A stretch of DNA of 17,640 bases from JBBSUQ01 sp964389755. Lineage in GTDB: Bacteria; Bacteroidota; Bacteroidia; Flavobacteriales_D; Crocinitomicaceae. Each line of letters starts with the position of its first letter. Positions within the stretch are counted from its first letter, which is position 1. The position numbers were made by a program, and so were the translations under genes. The stretch lies in contig CAYMEW010000053.1 of NCBI GenBank assembly GCA_964389755.1, positions 1 to 17,640 on the forward strand, read 5' to 3'. This document shows positions 1-7,538 of the stretch, piece by piece. The notes beneath the pieces were generated by a model. That model was not told the origin of the DNA, did no database searches, and worked only from the letters and a program-made list of their open reading frames with translations.

Positions 1-5
1 ATTTA

Positions 6-13
6 TATATTTG
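6..13 (+). promoter_or_regulatory. Putative -7 promoter box of lysA
   Basis: The octamer TATATTTG fits the Bacteroidota -7 consensus TAnnTTTG. Transcription would start around base 18-20, leaving a leader of about 11-18 bases before the ATG codons at 31 and 37. This argues against the TTG at 19 as start codon. The -33 region lies outside the window. Confidence 0.55.
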
Positions 14-30
14 CGCCTTTGATTAATTTT

Positions 31-1266
31 ATGTCCATGGATTTACAAGTAGTTGCACAGCAATTCGACACGCCGCTTTTCGTGTATGACGCCGATCACA
101 TTATCGGTCAGTATCGCAAGCTGAGTACCGCCTTTGACGGGATTCCCGTCAGACTGCACTACGCCATGAAAGCGCTCAATAACTCGAACATCCTGCGCTT
201 GTTGCATCGGGAAGGTGCGGGCATCGACGCTGTTTCGATCGGGGAGATTCACCTGGCACTTCGGGCGGGCTATAAAGCGGACGAGATCATGTATACACCC
301 AACTGTGTCGATTTCTCCGAACTGCGTGAAGCGGCCGAGCTTGGCGTACACATTAACATTGATAACCTGTCAACGCTCGAACGGTTCGGAAACGACTACG
401 GAAGTCAAATTCCGGTCTGTATTCGCATTAATCCGCACATTATGGCAGGCGGTCATTCCAACATTTCCGTCGGACACATCGACTCCAAATTCGGTATTTC
501 CATTCACCAGTTGCGCCATGTACTGCGCATTGCGAAGCACTACGACCTGCACGTGATCGGTTTACACATGCATACGGGCAGCGACATCATCGACCCGGAT
601 GTGTTTCTGCGGGGTGCGGAACTCCTCTATGAGGCTGCACACGAATTCCGGGAATTGCAATTCCTCGACTTCGGAAGTGGTTTTAAAGTTGCGTATAAGG
701 ACGGAGATATGTTTACGGATATCGAATTGATTGGCAAACGCATCGCGCAGTCTTTCCGCAAATTCTGTAAAACTTACGGGCGAGAACTGGAATTGTGGTT
801 TGAACCCGGAAAATTTATTGTGAGTGAGAGCGGAAAACTACTGGTGCAGGCCACAGTGGTGAAACAAACGACTTCCACGGTGTTTGTCGGGGTAAACAGC
901 GGACAGAATCACCTCATTCGTCCCATGTTCTACAATGCTTATCACCACATCGAAAACCTGAGTAACCCGAACGGGCCGAAAAAACTCTACAGCGTTGTCG
1001 GATACATCTGTGAAAGCGATACGCTGGGCTTTGACCGGATGCTGCATGAAGTACGTGAAGGTGATATCCTGGCCATTCACAATTGCGGCGCCTATGCCTT
1101 CAGTATGAGTAATAATTACAATGCACGTTTACGTCCCGCCGAAGTACTGATTTATAATAACGAAGCCAAACTGATCCGGAAACGCGAGGTCCTCGAAGAC
1201 CTTTACCGGAATGAGGTTGAAGTTCCTCTGCCGGAATGCGAACCGGAGCCTGTTGGCGCCGAATAG
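31..1266 (+). CDS. lysA: Diaminopimelate decarboxylase
   Basis: This cytoplasmic PLP enzyme decarboxylates meso-diaminopimelate to L-lysine, the last step of lysine synthesis. It is a fold-III decarboxylase of about 411 residues, the usual family length. Visible landmarks, numbered from the ATG at 31, are the PLP lysine in HYAMKALNN (K47), HMHTGSD, the phosphate-binding loop written GSGF instead of the commoner GGG, EPGK where many homologues have EPGR, RPMFYNAYH, and the catalytic cysteine in CESDTLGFDR (C327) contributed to the partner subunit's active site. The tail motif FSMSNNYNARLRP is typical of LysA and helps separate it from ornithine or arginine decarboxylases. An in-frame TTG at 19 would add four residues but falls at the predicted transcription start; ATG 31 or ATG 37 is more likely. 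The gene appears to stand alone and converges on crtD. Confidence 0.93.
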   Translation: MSMDLQVVAQQFDTPLFVYDADHIIGQYRKLSTAFDGIPVRLHYAMKALNNSNILRLLHREGAGIDAVSIGEIHLALRAGYKADEIMYTPNCVDFSELREAAELGVHINIDNLSTLERFGNDYGSQIPVCIRINPHIMAGGHSNISVGHIDSKFGISIHQLRHVLRIAKHYDLHVIGLHMHTGSDIIDPDVFLRGAELLYEAAHEFRELQFLDFGSGFKVAYKDGDMFTDIELIGKRIAQSFRKFCKTYGRELELWFEPGKFIVSESGKLLVQATVVKQTTSTVFVGVNSGQNHLIRPMFYNAYHHIENLSNPNGPKKLYSVVGYICESDTLGFDRMLHEVREGDILAIHNCGAYAFSMSNNYNARLRPAEVLIYNNEAKLIRKREVLEDLYRNEVEVPLPECEPEPVGAE

Positions 1267-1470
1267 TCGAAAATACTTTTTGAAATACAGCTTGGGAAAA
1301 TGGAATCTCATAAGCGTTTCCGAACCGTTCAGGAATTTTAAATAACTGTATTTAAGTTTTTAAGCTGTATGTATTACTTGTTTAAACTGGAATCCTATTC
1401 TGGTTTTTAAAATAGAATCACCTCACAGAGCGCCATCGGAATACGTAAATGCATGGGAAATCCCGCCGCT

Positions 1471-2943
1471 TTAAAGTCGATAATCCTTTTTAACAAGTTC
1501 GCACGTAATTCGGGCAGACAGCAGGCATAACGGAATTCCGCCTCCCGGGTGTACGCTTCCTCCCACAAAATACAGTCCGCGTACACGCGAAAAGTTGGCA
1601 TGCCTGAAGAAGGCGGCCATGCGTTCATTCGAGCTGGCGCCGTAAAGAGCTCCGGCAAAACTACTCGTGCGCGATTCGATGCGCACCGGGTCGAGGTAGT
1701 CTTCTTCCATGATTAAGGCCTCGATGTCCGTTTCCAGGATCCGGTTGATCTTATCAATGATAAAACGTCTGGCTTTGATGCGCAGTTCTTCCCAGTCAGC
1801 ACCGTTTGTATTTGCAGGAACATTGATCATCACGAACCAGTTCTCGCAACCCTCCGGGGCATCCGAAGGTTGTGCCCTGGAACTGATGTGAATGTAAACC
1901 GTCGGGTCGGTATGGATTTCACCTGTTTCGAAAATGGCCCGGAATTCCTCCGCGTATTGGTCGGAGAAGAGGATGTTGTGCAGGTCGAGTTTCGGAAACT
2001 GACCGCGAATGCCCCAGTAAAAGATAAGTGCGGAACTCGAAGGTTCCTGTGTCAGCGTTCTTTTGCGCGCCTGCGTATTTTTCAGCAAATAGCGATACGC
2101 CGGCTTAATGTCCGAATTACAAACGACTACTTCTGTGGGAAAATGCCCCTGTGTACTGTCGACACCCGAGACCTGCCTGCCGTCCTCACAAATGCAGGTA
2201 ACCGTTGCGTCAGCAATTAACTGAACACCGCGTGCACGCGCTTCTTTGAGCAAAGCCTGCGTGATCGCGTGCATACCGTCTTCCGGGAAAAAGGTTCCGA
2301 TACCGTGCTCCAGGTGTGGGATGACATTCAGAATTCCAGGTGCGCGATACGGATTCGATCCGTTATACGTCGCGTAGCGATCGAAGATCTGTACCAGTTT
2401 CGGGTGTAACAACTTACGGCTGTTCTTGCGGTGCATCGTGGTGAATATTCCGAGTTTCGGGATTGCCAGGATTGCCTTTAGAGTATGGGTTGAAAAGTAA
2501 GAGCGCCAGCGATGTAAGGAGCGCTCCATAAAAACCGGCGCCGTCTTTTTGTAGATATACGCGCTGCGATCCAGGTGTTCTTTCAGTTTCTTCGGATCAG
2601 TTTGCAATTGCGCGGAAACCTCTCTTACAAGTTTTTCAGGATCGGAAGGAAAGTTCACCTGTGTCCCGTCTTCGAAAAAATAATGACAGGCCGTTTCCCA
2701 TTTCGTATAGTGAAATGGCGTGTGTTCCAGTAATTCCGTGACGAGGTGCGGCATGGTGAACAGGGAAGGACCCGCATCGAAACGGAAGCCACCCCGCTCA
2801 AAGGCACTGAGCTTCCCTCCGAAATAGGCATTTTTCTCAAGTACGGTGACGCGAAAACCTAACCCGGAGAGGCGAATAGCAGCAGCCAGGCCGGCAACAC
2901 CGCTTCCAACCACTACTGCTGTTTTTTCTGTATTCTTTGCCAA
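1471..2943 (-). CDS. crtD: CrtD-type hydroxycarotenoid 3,4-desaturase (CrtI family)
   Basis: This FAD-dependent desaturase/isomerase of the phytoene desaturase family probably inserts the 3,4 double bond into a 1-hydroxylated carotenoid at the membrane, as in saproxanthin- or flexixanthin-type pigments. The N-terminal dinucleotide-binding motif GSGVAG is at residues 13-18, followed by GGKLSAFERGGFRFDAGPSL. Further landmarks are RYATYNGSNP, NVIPHLEHGIG, SSALIFYWGI, and a C-terminal FVGGSVHPGGGIPLCLLSA that closes the FAD site. The combination DAGPSLFTMP with SSALIFYWGI resembles Bacteroidota CrtD more than CrtI. Length (490) is normal. The start is TTG at 2943: no ATG lies between the upstream in-frame stop and the FAD motif. 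No other carotenoid gene (crtB, crtI, crtZ, crtY) is in the window, so the gene stands apart from any pigment cluster here. The substrate is inferred from the family. Confidence 0.85.
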   Translation of the reverse strand: MAKNTEKTAVVVGSGVAGLAAAIRLSGLGFRVTVLEKNAYFGGKLSAFERGGFRFDAGPSLFTMPHLVTELLEHTPFHYTKWETACHYFFEDGTQVNFPSDPEKLVREVSAQLQTDPKKLKEHLDRSAYIYKKTAPVFMERSLHRWRSYFSTHTLKAILAIPKLGIFTTMHRKNSRKLLHPKLVQIFDRYATYNGSNPYRAPGILNVIPHLEHGIGTFFPEDGMHAITQALLKEARARGVQLIADATVTCICEDGRQVSGVDSTQGHFPTEVVVCNSDIKPAYRYLLKNTQARKRTLTQEPSSSALIFYWGIRGQFPKLDLHNILFSDQYAEEFRAIFETGEIHTDPTVYIHISSRAQPSDAPEGCENWFVMINVPANTNGADWEELRIKARRFIIDKINRILETDIEALIMEEDYLDPVRIESRTSSFAGALYGASSNERMAAFFRHANFSRVRGLYFVGGSVHPGGGIPLCLLSARITCELVKKDYRL

Positions 2944-3026
2944 TTCTACTGTTAAAGATCTGTGAAAATAACCCCGATAGCACTACTTTGGTTCGCTCCT
3001 TGTAAAGAAATTGAAAAAAGCACGCT

Positions 3027-3683
3027 ATGAAAACAAATTTACTTTTTTTAGCAGGACTCTTCTGCCTTTTTTCAGCAAAGGTCCGGGCATCCGAGGTCTT
3101 CGTCAGAGTTAATAAAGCCGGTTCCTACTATGCATCTTCCGGCGGTCAGACGCAATACAATCCCTCCAATACCTTTCGTTTCTTTGACCTGGCACCCGGA
3201 AACGTTTACCTCCAAATCGCCGATCAGAACAACGGTTCGCTGCTTTATTCCGGAAATCTGACCCTGGGAGCCAATCAACGCCTTGTGGCCGAAATCGATC
3301 ACTATGGAAGCCTCAGGATCGTACAAACGCTTACGGTATTTCAGCAAAACTGGTATTCCTTTAATGAACAGTACGCTGTTACGAATCAAAACCCGTACGG
3401 ACCTTATGCTTCGGATATTTCGCTTTTCCTGCAACAGCTCGATAAGGAAAGTATGGACAGTTCCAAACTGCGTTTCGCAAAAAGTTACGTGGATAAAGGC
3501 TGGTTTACCGCTACACAAATTGCAGAAATCTGCAAGCGTTTTACCTTCGACAGTAACCGGCTCGACTTTGCCAAACATGCTTATGCTCGCTGCAGCGATC
3601 CGCAAAATTATTTTGTATTACGGGAATTTTTTACATTTTCGTCTAACTTTTCGGATCTGCAGGATTTTGTAGATCAGCATTAA
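3027..3683 (+). CDS. Secreted DUF4476 domain protein
   Basis: A 218-residue exported protein. It starts with a clear signal peptide: KT, a hydrophobic stretch LLFLAGLFCLFS, and likely cleavage near residues 21-22 (VRA-SE). Residues about 23-105 form a beta-rich region that reads like a small periplasmic or cell-surface domain. Residues about 130-215 match the DUF4476 pattern: two helical repeats each carrying a DSSKLRFAKSYV or DSNRLDFAKHAY type segment, plus an FTATQIAEICKRF motif. DUF4476 is common in Bacteroidota and has no established function. The gene is the first of a short + strand pair, 13 bases ahead of the VOC gene, and ends with tandem stop codons TAATAA. No canonical -7 box is present; TACTTTG at about 2984-2990 has one base too few in the spacer. 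Confidence 0.8.
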   Translation: MKTNLLFLAGLFCLFSAKVRASEVFVRVNKAGSYYASSGGQTQYNPSNTFRFFDLAPGNVYLQIADQNNGSLLYSGNLTLGANQRLVAEIDHYGSLRIVQTLTVFQQNWYSFNEQYAVTNQNPYGPYASDISLFLQQLDKESMDSSKLRFAKSYVDKGWFTATQIAEICKRFTFDSNRLDFAKHAYARCSDPQNYFVLREFFTFSSNFSDLQDFVDQH

Positions 3684-3696
3684 TAAGAAAAAATAT

Positions 3697-4104
3697 ATGA
3701 AAGGAAAAGCGATCGGAATCGGGGGAATTTTCTTCAAATTCCGGGAACCTGAAAAAATGCGGAACTGGTACCGCGACGTACTCGGACTCACGCCCAATGA
3801 TTACGGGGTATTGTTTCGTTTTAACACGACTGAAAATCCGGCTTACCTACAACTGGGAACCTTTGAGCAGTCCTCGGATTATTTCGGAAGTCCGGACCAG
3901 CAGGCAATGATCAATTTCCGCGTGGACGACCTCGTTGCTTTACGCGAACGACTCATCCGGGAAGAAGAGCAAATGGTGAATGAAATTGAACGGTATGAAT
4001 ACGGCTTGTTCCTACACATCGAAGACCCCGAGGGAAACCGGATCGAGCTGTGGGAGCCCGTAGATCATTCTTTTTCGCAGGAAGTGTCGGTAGATATGCG
4101 TTAA
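3697..4104 (+). CDS. VOC (glyoxalase/bleomycin-resistance fold) family protein
   Basis: A 135-residue single-unit VOC protein with the expected two beta-alpha-beta-beta-beta halves. The first half runs from GIGGIFFKFREPEKMRNWYRDVLGL, the second from AMINFRVDDLVALRERL to HIEDPEGNRIELWEP. The closing motif DPEGNRIELWEP carries the usual metal-ligand glutamate, but position one of the first strand, where many members have His, is Gly/Phe rich here. The metal site may therefore differ or be absent. Substrate unknown: the superfamily includes glyoxalases, epimerases, dioxygenases and drug-binding proteins. It follows the DUF4476 gene by 13 bases and is probably co-transcribed. Its stop overlaps the stop of the convergent gene at 4101. 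Confidence 0.82.
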   Translation: MKGKAIGIGGIFFKFREPEKMRNWYRDVLGLTPNDYGVLFRFNTTENPAYLQLGTFEQSSDYFGSPDQQAMINFRVDDLVALRERLIREEEQMVNEIERYEYGLFLHIEDPEGNRIELWEPVDHSFSQEVSVDMR

Positions 4105-4481
4105 GCCAGTTCCAACTCTTTAAAGAAACGCTCGATATTGGGGTTGTCTTTCAGTTCGGAAGCCCCCAGTATGAGCAAATTCCGGCACTTGTTACGCTCC
4201 AGCCAGAGCTGAAACTGGGACAGTGCGACCACCATCGTACCGTTGATGTCAATCTTGTGAACCGGCATGTGCTTCGAATCGAAAAGCTCCCGCAAATCGC
4301 TGTATTCCTTCGCAATATTATGGTTCTCGTGAAAAATAACGAGACTATCCGCCTGTTCCATCAGATCTTCGGAGCGCAACTCAACCTCATGTGTGGAAAT
4401 TCCTTTTTCAGCTGTCCAGTTATTGAGGTAAGCTGCAAAATGATTTCCTTTTTCAATGTATATGTTCTGCAAAATAGTCAC
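4101..4481 (-). CDS. Unrecognised 126-residue cytoplasmic protein
   Basis: I do not recognise a named family. The protein has no signal peptide or membrane segment and is acidic and compact. Its layout suggests alternating strands and helices: a strand near MTILQNIYIEK, ADSLVIFHENHNI at about 44-56, MPVHKIDINGTMVVALSQFQLWLE at about 72-95, and CRNLLILGASEL at about 98-109. The strands are hydrophobic and spaced as in a small Rossmann-like or nucleotide-fold domain, but no binding motif is convincing. The start ATG at 4481 sits about 45 bases downstream of a -7 box at 4527-4534. It is convergent with the VOC gene; the two stops share the palindrome TTAA. Normal codon use and a matching promoter make it a real gene. 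Confidence 0.65.
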   Translation of the reverse strand: MTILQNIYIEKGNHFAAYLNNWTAEKGISTHEVELRSEDLMEQADSLVIFHENHNIAKEYSDLRELFDSKHMPVHKIDINGTMVVALSQFQLWLERNKCRNLLILGASELKDNPNIERFFKELELA

Positions 4482-4526
4482 TTTGATTCACTAAAAGCAA
4501 TGCCCGATCACAATAAAATCGGACGG

Positions 4527-4534
4527 CAAAAATA
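4527..4534 (-). promoter_or_regulatory. Putative -7 box of the 126-residue protein gene
   Basis: Read on the minus strand the sequence is TATTTTTG, a match to TAnnTTTG. A TTTG at 4559-4562 could be a -33 element, but the 24-base spacer is longer than usual. The start codon is at 4481, giving a leader of roughly 40 bases. Confidence 0.45.
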
Positions 4535-4581
4535 GCATTTTAAAACAGACTTAATCCTCAAATAGGAAAAAAATAACTTAA

Positions 4582-5976
4582 TTATTTATAACCTAAGATA
4601 TTCAGATAGTCTTCCGCCGTCTGTTCATTGGAGAAAAGTTCCGTCAGCAATTTCCCGTTCTCATCGCGTTTGATCAGTACGTGTTTGGGTTCCGGGATAA
4701 GGCAGTGTTTCAGTCCGCCGAAGCCGCCGATCGTCTCCTGGTAAGCCCCGGTATTGAAAAAACCGAGAAACAACTGTTTCTGCTTATCGAACTTCGGAAG
4801 GTAAATCGCATTGGAATGCTGTTCGGAGTTGTAATAATCATCGCTGTCGCAGGTCAGGCCACCCAGTAATACGCGTTCATAATCATCCTGCCAGCGGTTG
4901 ATCGGCAACATGATGAAGCGCTGGTTGATCGCCCAGGTATCCGGGAGGTTGGTCATGAAAGAACTGTCGATCATATTCCACTTTTCCCGGTCGTTTTGCT
5001 GTTTTTGGTGCAATACTGAAAAGATCGCTCCGCCACTTTCCCCGACGGTAAACGATCCGAATTCGGTAAAGATATTCGGCTCCGGAATGTCATTATCCTG
5101 GCACACGCGTTTGATCTGCGTCAGGATTTCACGGACCATATAGGCATAATCGAAATCAAAGGCAAGCGATTTTTTGATCGGGAAGCCGCCGCCGATGTTG
5201 AGCGAGTCGAGTGAAGGACAGATCTTTTTCAAATCCGAGTAGATGCGCAAACACTTCGTGAGTTCGTTCCAGTAATACGACGTATCGTTAATGCCGGTAT
5301 TGATGAAAAAGTGCAGCATCTTCACTTTCACGCGCGGGTTATCCTGCAAAATAGCTTTGTAGAACGGCACTATCTCGCGGTAACGGATGCCGAGACGCGA
5401 GGTGTAAAATTCGAACTTCGGTTCTTCTTCGGAAGCGATCCGGATGCCGACATTCAATTCCTTTTCGGTCGCCGCGATCAGGTCCTGCAATTCATTCGTA
5501 TTATCCACAACCGGAATCACATTCAGCTTGCCTTCGTCGATAAGCGACGCAATATTTCGGATATACTTGTCGGGTTTGAAGCCGTTGCAGATCACGAAAC
5601 GGCCGTCCTGTAGTTTTCCCTTCTCGTACAGGTTTCGAACAATGTCAATGTCGAAGGCCGAAGACGTTTCGATGTGTACATCGTTCTTCAGTACTTCATC
5701 CAGTACAAACGAAAAGTGCGAACTCTTCGTGCAATACGAATAATAATAATTCCCGGTGTACCCGAGGTTGTTCATCGATTCGCGAAACCAACCCTTTGCC
5801 CGTTGAATATTGTTTGATATCTGCGGGAGGTAATTGAATTTTAACGGCGTTCCATACTCCTCGATGAGGCGCATGAGGTCAATTCCGTGAAAAAAGAGTC
5901 GATCCTCGCGCAGGTTGAATTCATCCTGTGGAAAATCAAAAGTCTGGTCGATCAGATCTATGTACTTCGTTCTCAT
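4582..5976 (-). CDS. speA: Arginine decarboxylase, short fold-III Bacteroidota type
   Basis: This PLP enzyme probably decarboxylates L-arginine to agmatine, the entry to polyamine synthesis through the agmatine branch. At 464 residues it is much shorter than E. coli SpeA (about 650) and matches the compact form seen in Bacteroidota. Landmarks are the PLP lysine in YSYCTKSSHF (K84), IETSSAFDID (a substrate/PLP barrel strand), FVICNGFKPDKYI, the glycine loop NIGGGFPI (262-264), TEFGSFTVGESG in place of the EPGR region, and the catalytic cysteine in LTCDSDDYY (C376). It is the last gene of the prfB-arsC-speA unit, 20 bases after arsC. No agmatinase or deoxyhypusine-synthase-like gene is adjacent, although speA is often followed by these in the phylum. 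A related diamino-acid decarboxylase specificity cannot be ruled out from sequence alone. Confidence 0.85.
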   Translation of the reverse strand: MRTKYIDLIDQTFDFPQDEFNLREDRLFFHGIDLMRLIEEYGTPLKFNYLPQISNNIQRAKGWFRESMNNLGYTGNYYYSYCTKSSHFSFVLDEVLKNDVHIETSSAFDIDIVRNLYEKGKLQDGRFVICNGFKPDKYIRNIASLIDEGKLNVIPVVDNTNELQDLIAATEKELNVGIRIASEEEPKFEFYTSRLGIRYREIVPFYKAILQDNPRVKVKMLHFFINTGINDTSYYWNELTKCLRIYSDLKKICPSLDSLNIGGGFPIKKSLAFDFDYAYMVREILTQIKRVCQDNDIPEPNIFTEFGSFTVGESGGAIFSVLHQKQQNDREKWNMIDSSFMTNLPDTWAINQRFIMLPINRWQDDYERVLLGGLTCDSDDYYNSEQHSNAIYLPKFDKQKQLFLGFFNTGAYQETIGGFGGLKHCLIPEPKHVLIKRDENGKLLTELFSNEQTAEDYLNILGYK

Positions 5977-5996
5977 TCCTGAATATCGGCTTTCCT

Positions 5997-6356
5997 TTAA
6001 TCGTTCAATAGTGTTTCTGCCTTTTCCGGCGGACGCGCCACCACGGCTTTTCCTTTATATACTACGATCGGGCGCTCGATAAGTTTCGGGTACCGGTGCA
6101 ACGCCGCGATCCATTCATCTTCTGAAAGTTCCTTTCCTTTAAATTCGGACTTGTAAATATCCTCGTTCTTTCTCACGAGTTCTTCGGCCCGCATACCGAG
6201 CATCTTCAATAATTCGCGCAACTCCGCTTCGGAAGGCGGGTTGTCCAGGTAACGCATTTCCCTGTAAGCCATTCCTTTTTCGTCCAGAAGGACCAGGCAT
6301 TGCCGGCTTTTGGAGCAACGCGGATTGTGATAAACGCGGATCGGATCAGCTGCCAT
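5997..6356 (-). CDS. arsC: ArsC-family (glutaredoxin-type) arsenate reductase-like protein
   Basis: A 119-residue thioredoxin-fold protein of the ArsC/Spx/YffB superfamily. The catalytic cysteine is C14 in HNPRCSKSRQC. The three arginines that bind the oxyanion in E. coli ArsC (60, 94, 107) have plausible counterparts at R62, R95 (ERPIVV) and R108. This favours true ArsC, which reduces arsenate to arsenite with glutathione or glutaredoxin, over Spx or YffB. There are no other ars genes (arsR, acr3, arsB) nearby, so it may be a housekeeping reductase rather than part of a resistance operon. Its ATG lies inside the end of prfB, overlapping by 11 bases in another frame, which suggests translational coupling. 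speA follows after 20 bases. Confidence 0.85.
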   Translation of the reverse strand: MAADPIRVYHNPRCSKSRQCLVLLDEKGMAYREMRYLDNPPSEAELRELLKMLGMRAEELVRKNEDIYKSEFKGKELSEDEWIAALHRYPKLIERPIVVYKGKAVVARPPEKAETLLND

Positions 6357-7431
6357 AGGTCATCAGGTAAGATTTGAGAAAATCGTTGATGTCTCCGTCC
6401 ATGACGGCATCCACATTGGTGCTTTCGTGTGCGGTCCGGACGTCTTTCACCAGTTTATACGGGTGCATGACGTAATTGCGGATTTGCGAACCCCATTCGA
6501 TCTTTTTCTTGCTCGCTTCGATCTCGTTCCGTTTTTCCATACGTGCCCGGTATTCGAGTTCGTAAAGTTGCGAGCGAAGCAATTGCATGGCTTTTTCTTT
6601 GTTGGCAAGCTGTGAACGCGATTCGGAGTTTTCAATAACGATCCCGGACGGTGCGTGCCTGAGTCGTACGGCTGTTTCCACCTTATTCACGTTTTGTCCG
6701 CCGGCTCCTCCCGAACGGAAGGTGTCCCAGGTGATGTCTGCCGGGTTGATCGTAATTTCGATACTGTCGTCGATGAGCGGATACACATAAACGGATGCGA
6801 AGGAAGTATGTCGCTTGGCGTTGGAGTCGAAGGGTGAGATCCGTACCAGGCGATGCACGCCGTTTTCACCTTTCAGGTATCCAAAGGCAAATTCTCCTTC
6901 AAATTCGAGTGTAACGGTTTTAATGCCGGCCACGTCCCCCTCCTGGTAGTTCAGTTCGGTAATCTTGTACCCGTTCTTTTGTCCCCACATCAGGTACATG
7001 CGCATGAGCATCGATGCCCAGTCGCAGCTTTCTGTTCCACCGGCACCGGCAGTTACCTGCAACACGGCACTCAGTGAATCTTCCTCACCGGAAAGCATGT
7101 TTTTCAGTTCGAGTTCTTCCAGGTCTTTGAGCAGGCGGGCATAGTGTGCGTCGACTTCTTCCTCGTTGTCGTCGCCTTCGCGGTTAAATTCGATCAGTAC
7201 TTCGAGGTCTTCGAACGCCGTTTTGAGCGAATCGTAGGCTTCCACCCATTGACGGAGCGAGCGGATCTGTTTCATCTGGGTTTCTGCAGCCTTCGCATCA
7301 TTCCAGAAATCAGGGTCCTGCGTTTTGAGTTCCTCTTCTTTCAGCTGCATCCGTTTCTCCGGGATCTTCAGATAATTTTCGATCGCCTCGATGCGCTGCT
7401 TTGTTTCTTTTGCCTGCTCTTGATTCACCAT
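6346..7431 (-). CDS. prfB: Peptide chain release factor 2, continuous frame
   Basis: RF2 recognises UGA and UAA stop codons and triggers peptide release in the ribosomal peptidyl-transferase centre. The order of parts is standard: an N-terminal helical domain (about 1-105), the codon-recognition tripeptide SPF at 199-201 (RISPFDSNAKRH), and the peptidyl-hydrolase loop GGAGGQNVNK with GGQ at 244-246. The C-terminal helix follows. Length 361 is normal. Many bacteria make RF2 by a programmed +1 frameshift at CTTTGA about 25 codons in. Here the corresponding place reads TAT CTG AAG ATC and the whole protein is in one frame, so this copy has no autoregulatory frameshift. An in-frame TAA lies 12 bases before the ATG, so no extension is possible. 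It is the first gene of the prfB-arsC-speA unit. Confidence 0.96.
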   Translation of the reverse strand: MVNQEQAKETKQRIEAIENYLKIPEKRMQLKEEELKTQDPDFWNDAKAAETQMKQIRSLRQWVEAYDSLKTAFEDLEVLIEFNREGDDNEEEVDAHYARLLKDLEELELKNMLSGEEDSLSAVLQVTAGAGGTESCDWASMLMRMYLMWGQKNGYKITELNYQEGDVAGIKTVTLEFEGEFAFGYLKGENGVHRLVRISPFDSNAKRHTSFASVYVYPLIDDSIEITINPADITWDTFRSGGAGGQNVNKVETAVRLRHAPSGIVIENSESRSQLANKEKAMQLLRSQLYELEYRARMEKRNEIEASKKKIEWGSQIRNYVMHPYKLVKDVRTAHESTNVDAVMDGDINDFLKSYLMTYGS

Positions 7432-7438
7432 GTCTCCG

Positions 7439-7446
7439 CAAAATTA
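7439..7446 (-). promoter_or_regulatory. Putative -7 box of prfB, very close to the start codon
   Basis: On the minus strand this is TAATTTTG, a match to TAnnTTTG, ending only seven bases before the prfB ATG. If used, the mRNA would have a leader of about five bases or fewer. A GGAG just before the ATG could also act as a ribosome-binding site from a longer transcript. No good -33 element was found. Confidence 0.35.
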
Positions 7447-7512
7447 GTCAAAGATCACAAACTGCCGTAAAACAATATTTGAGGACTTCACAATTTCCTG
7501 ATCTAAAAATTA

Positions 7513-7520
7513 TAAATTTG
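7513..7520 (+). promoter_or_regulatory. Putative -7 box of gcvH
   Basis: TAAATTTG matches TAnnTTTG and lies 18 bases before the gcvH ATG, giving a leader of about 12 bases. No clear -33 element is seen. It sits in the 107-base divergent gap shared with prfB. Confidence 0.55.
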
Positions 7521-7538
7521 CTGCAAAATCGATAAAAA

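Noticed and set aside
1285..1370. Nine-base inverted repeat ATACAGCTT / AAGCTGTAT in the lysA-crtD gap
   Set aside because: The arms are 68 bases apart in AT-rich sequence with no T-run; a repeat of this size can arise by chance, and no function is indicated.
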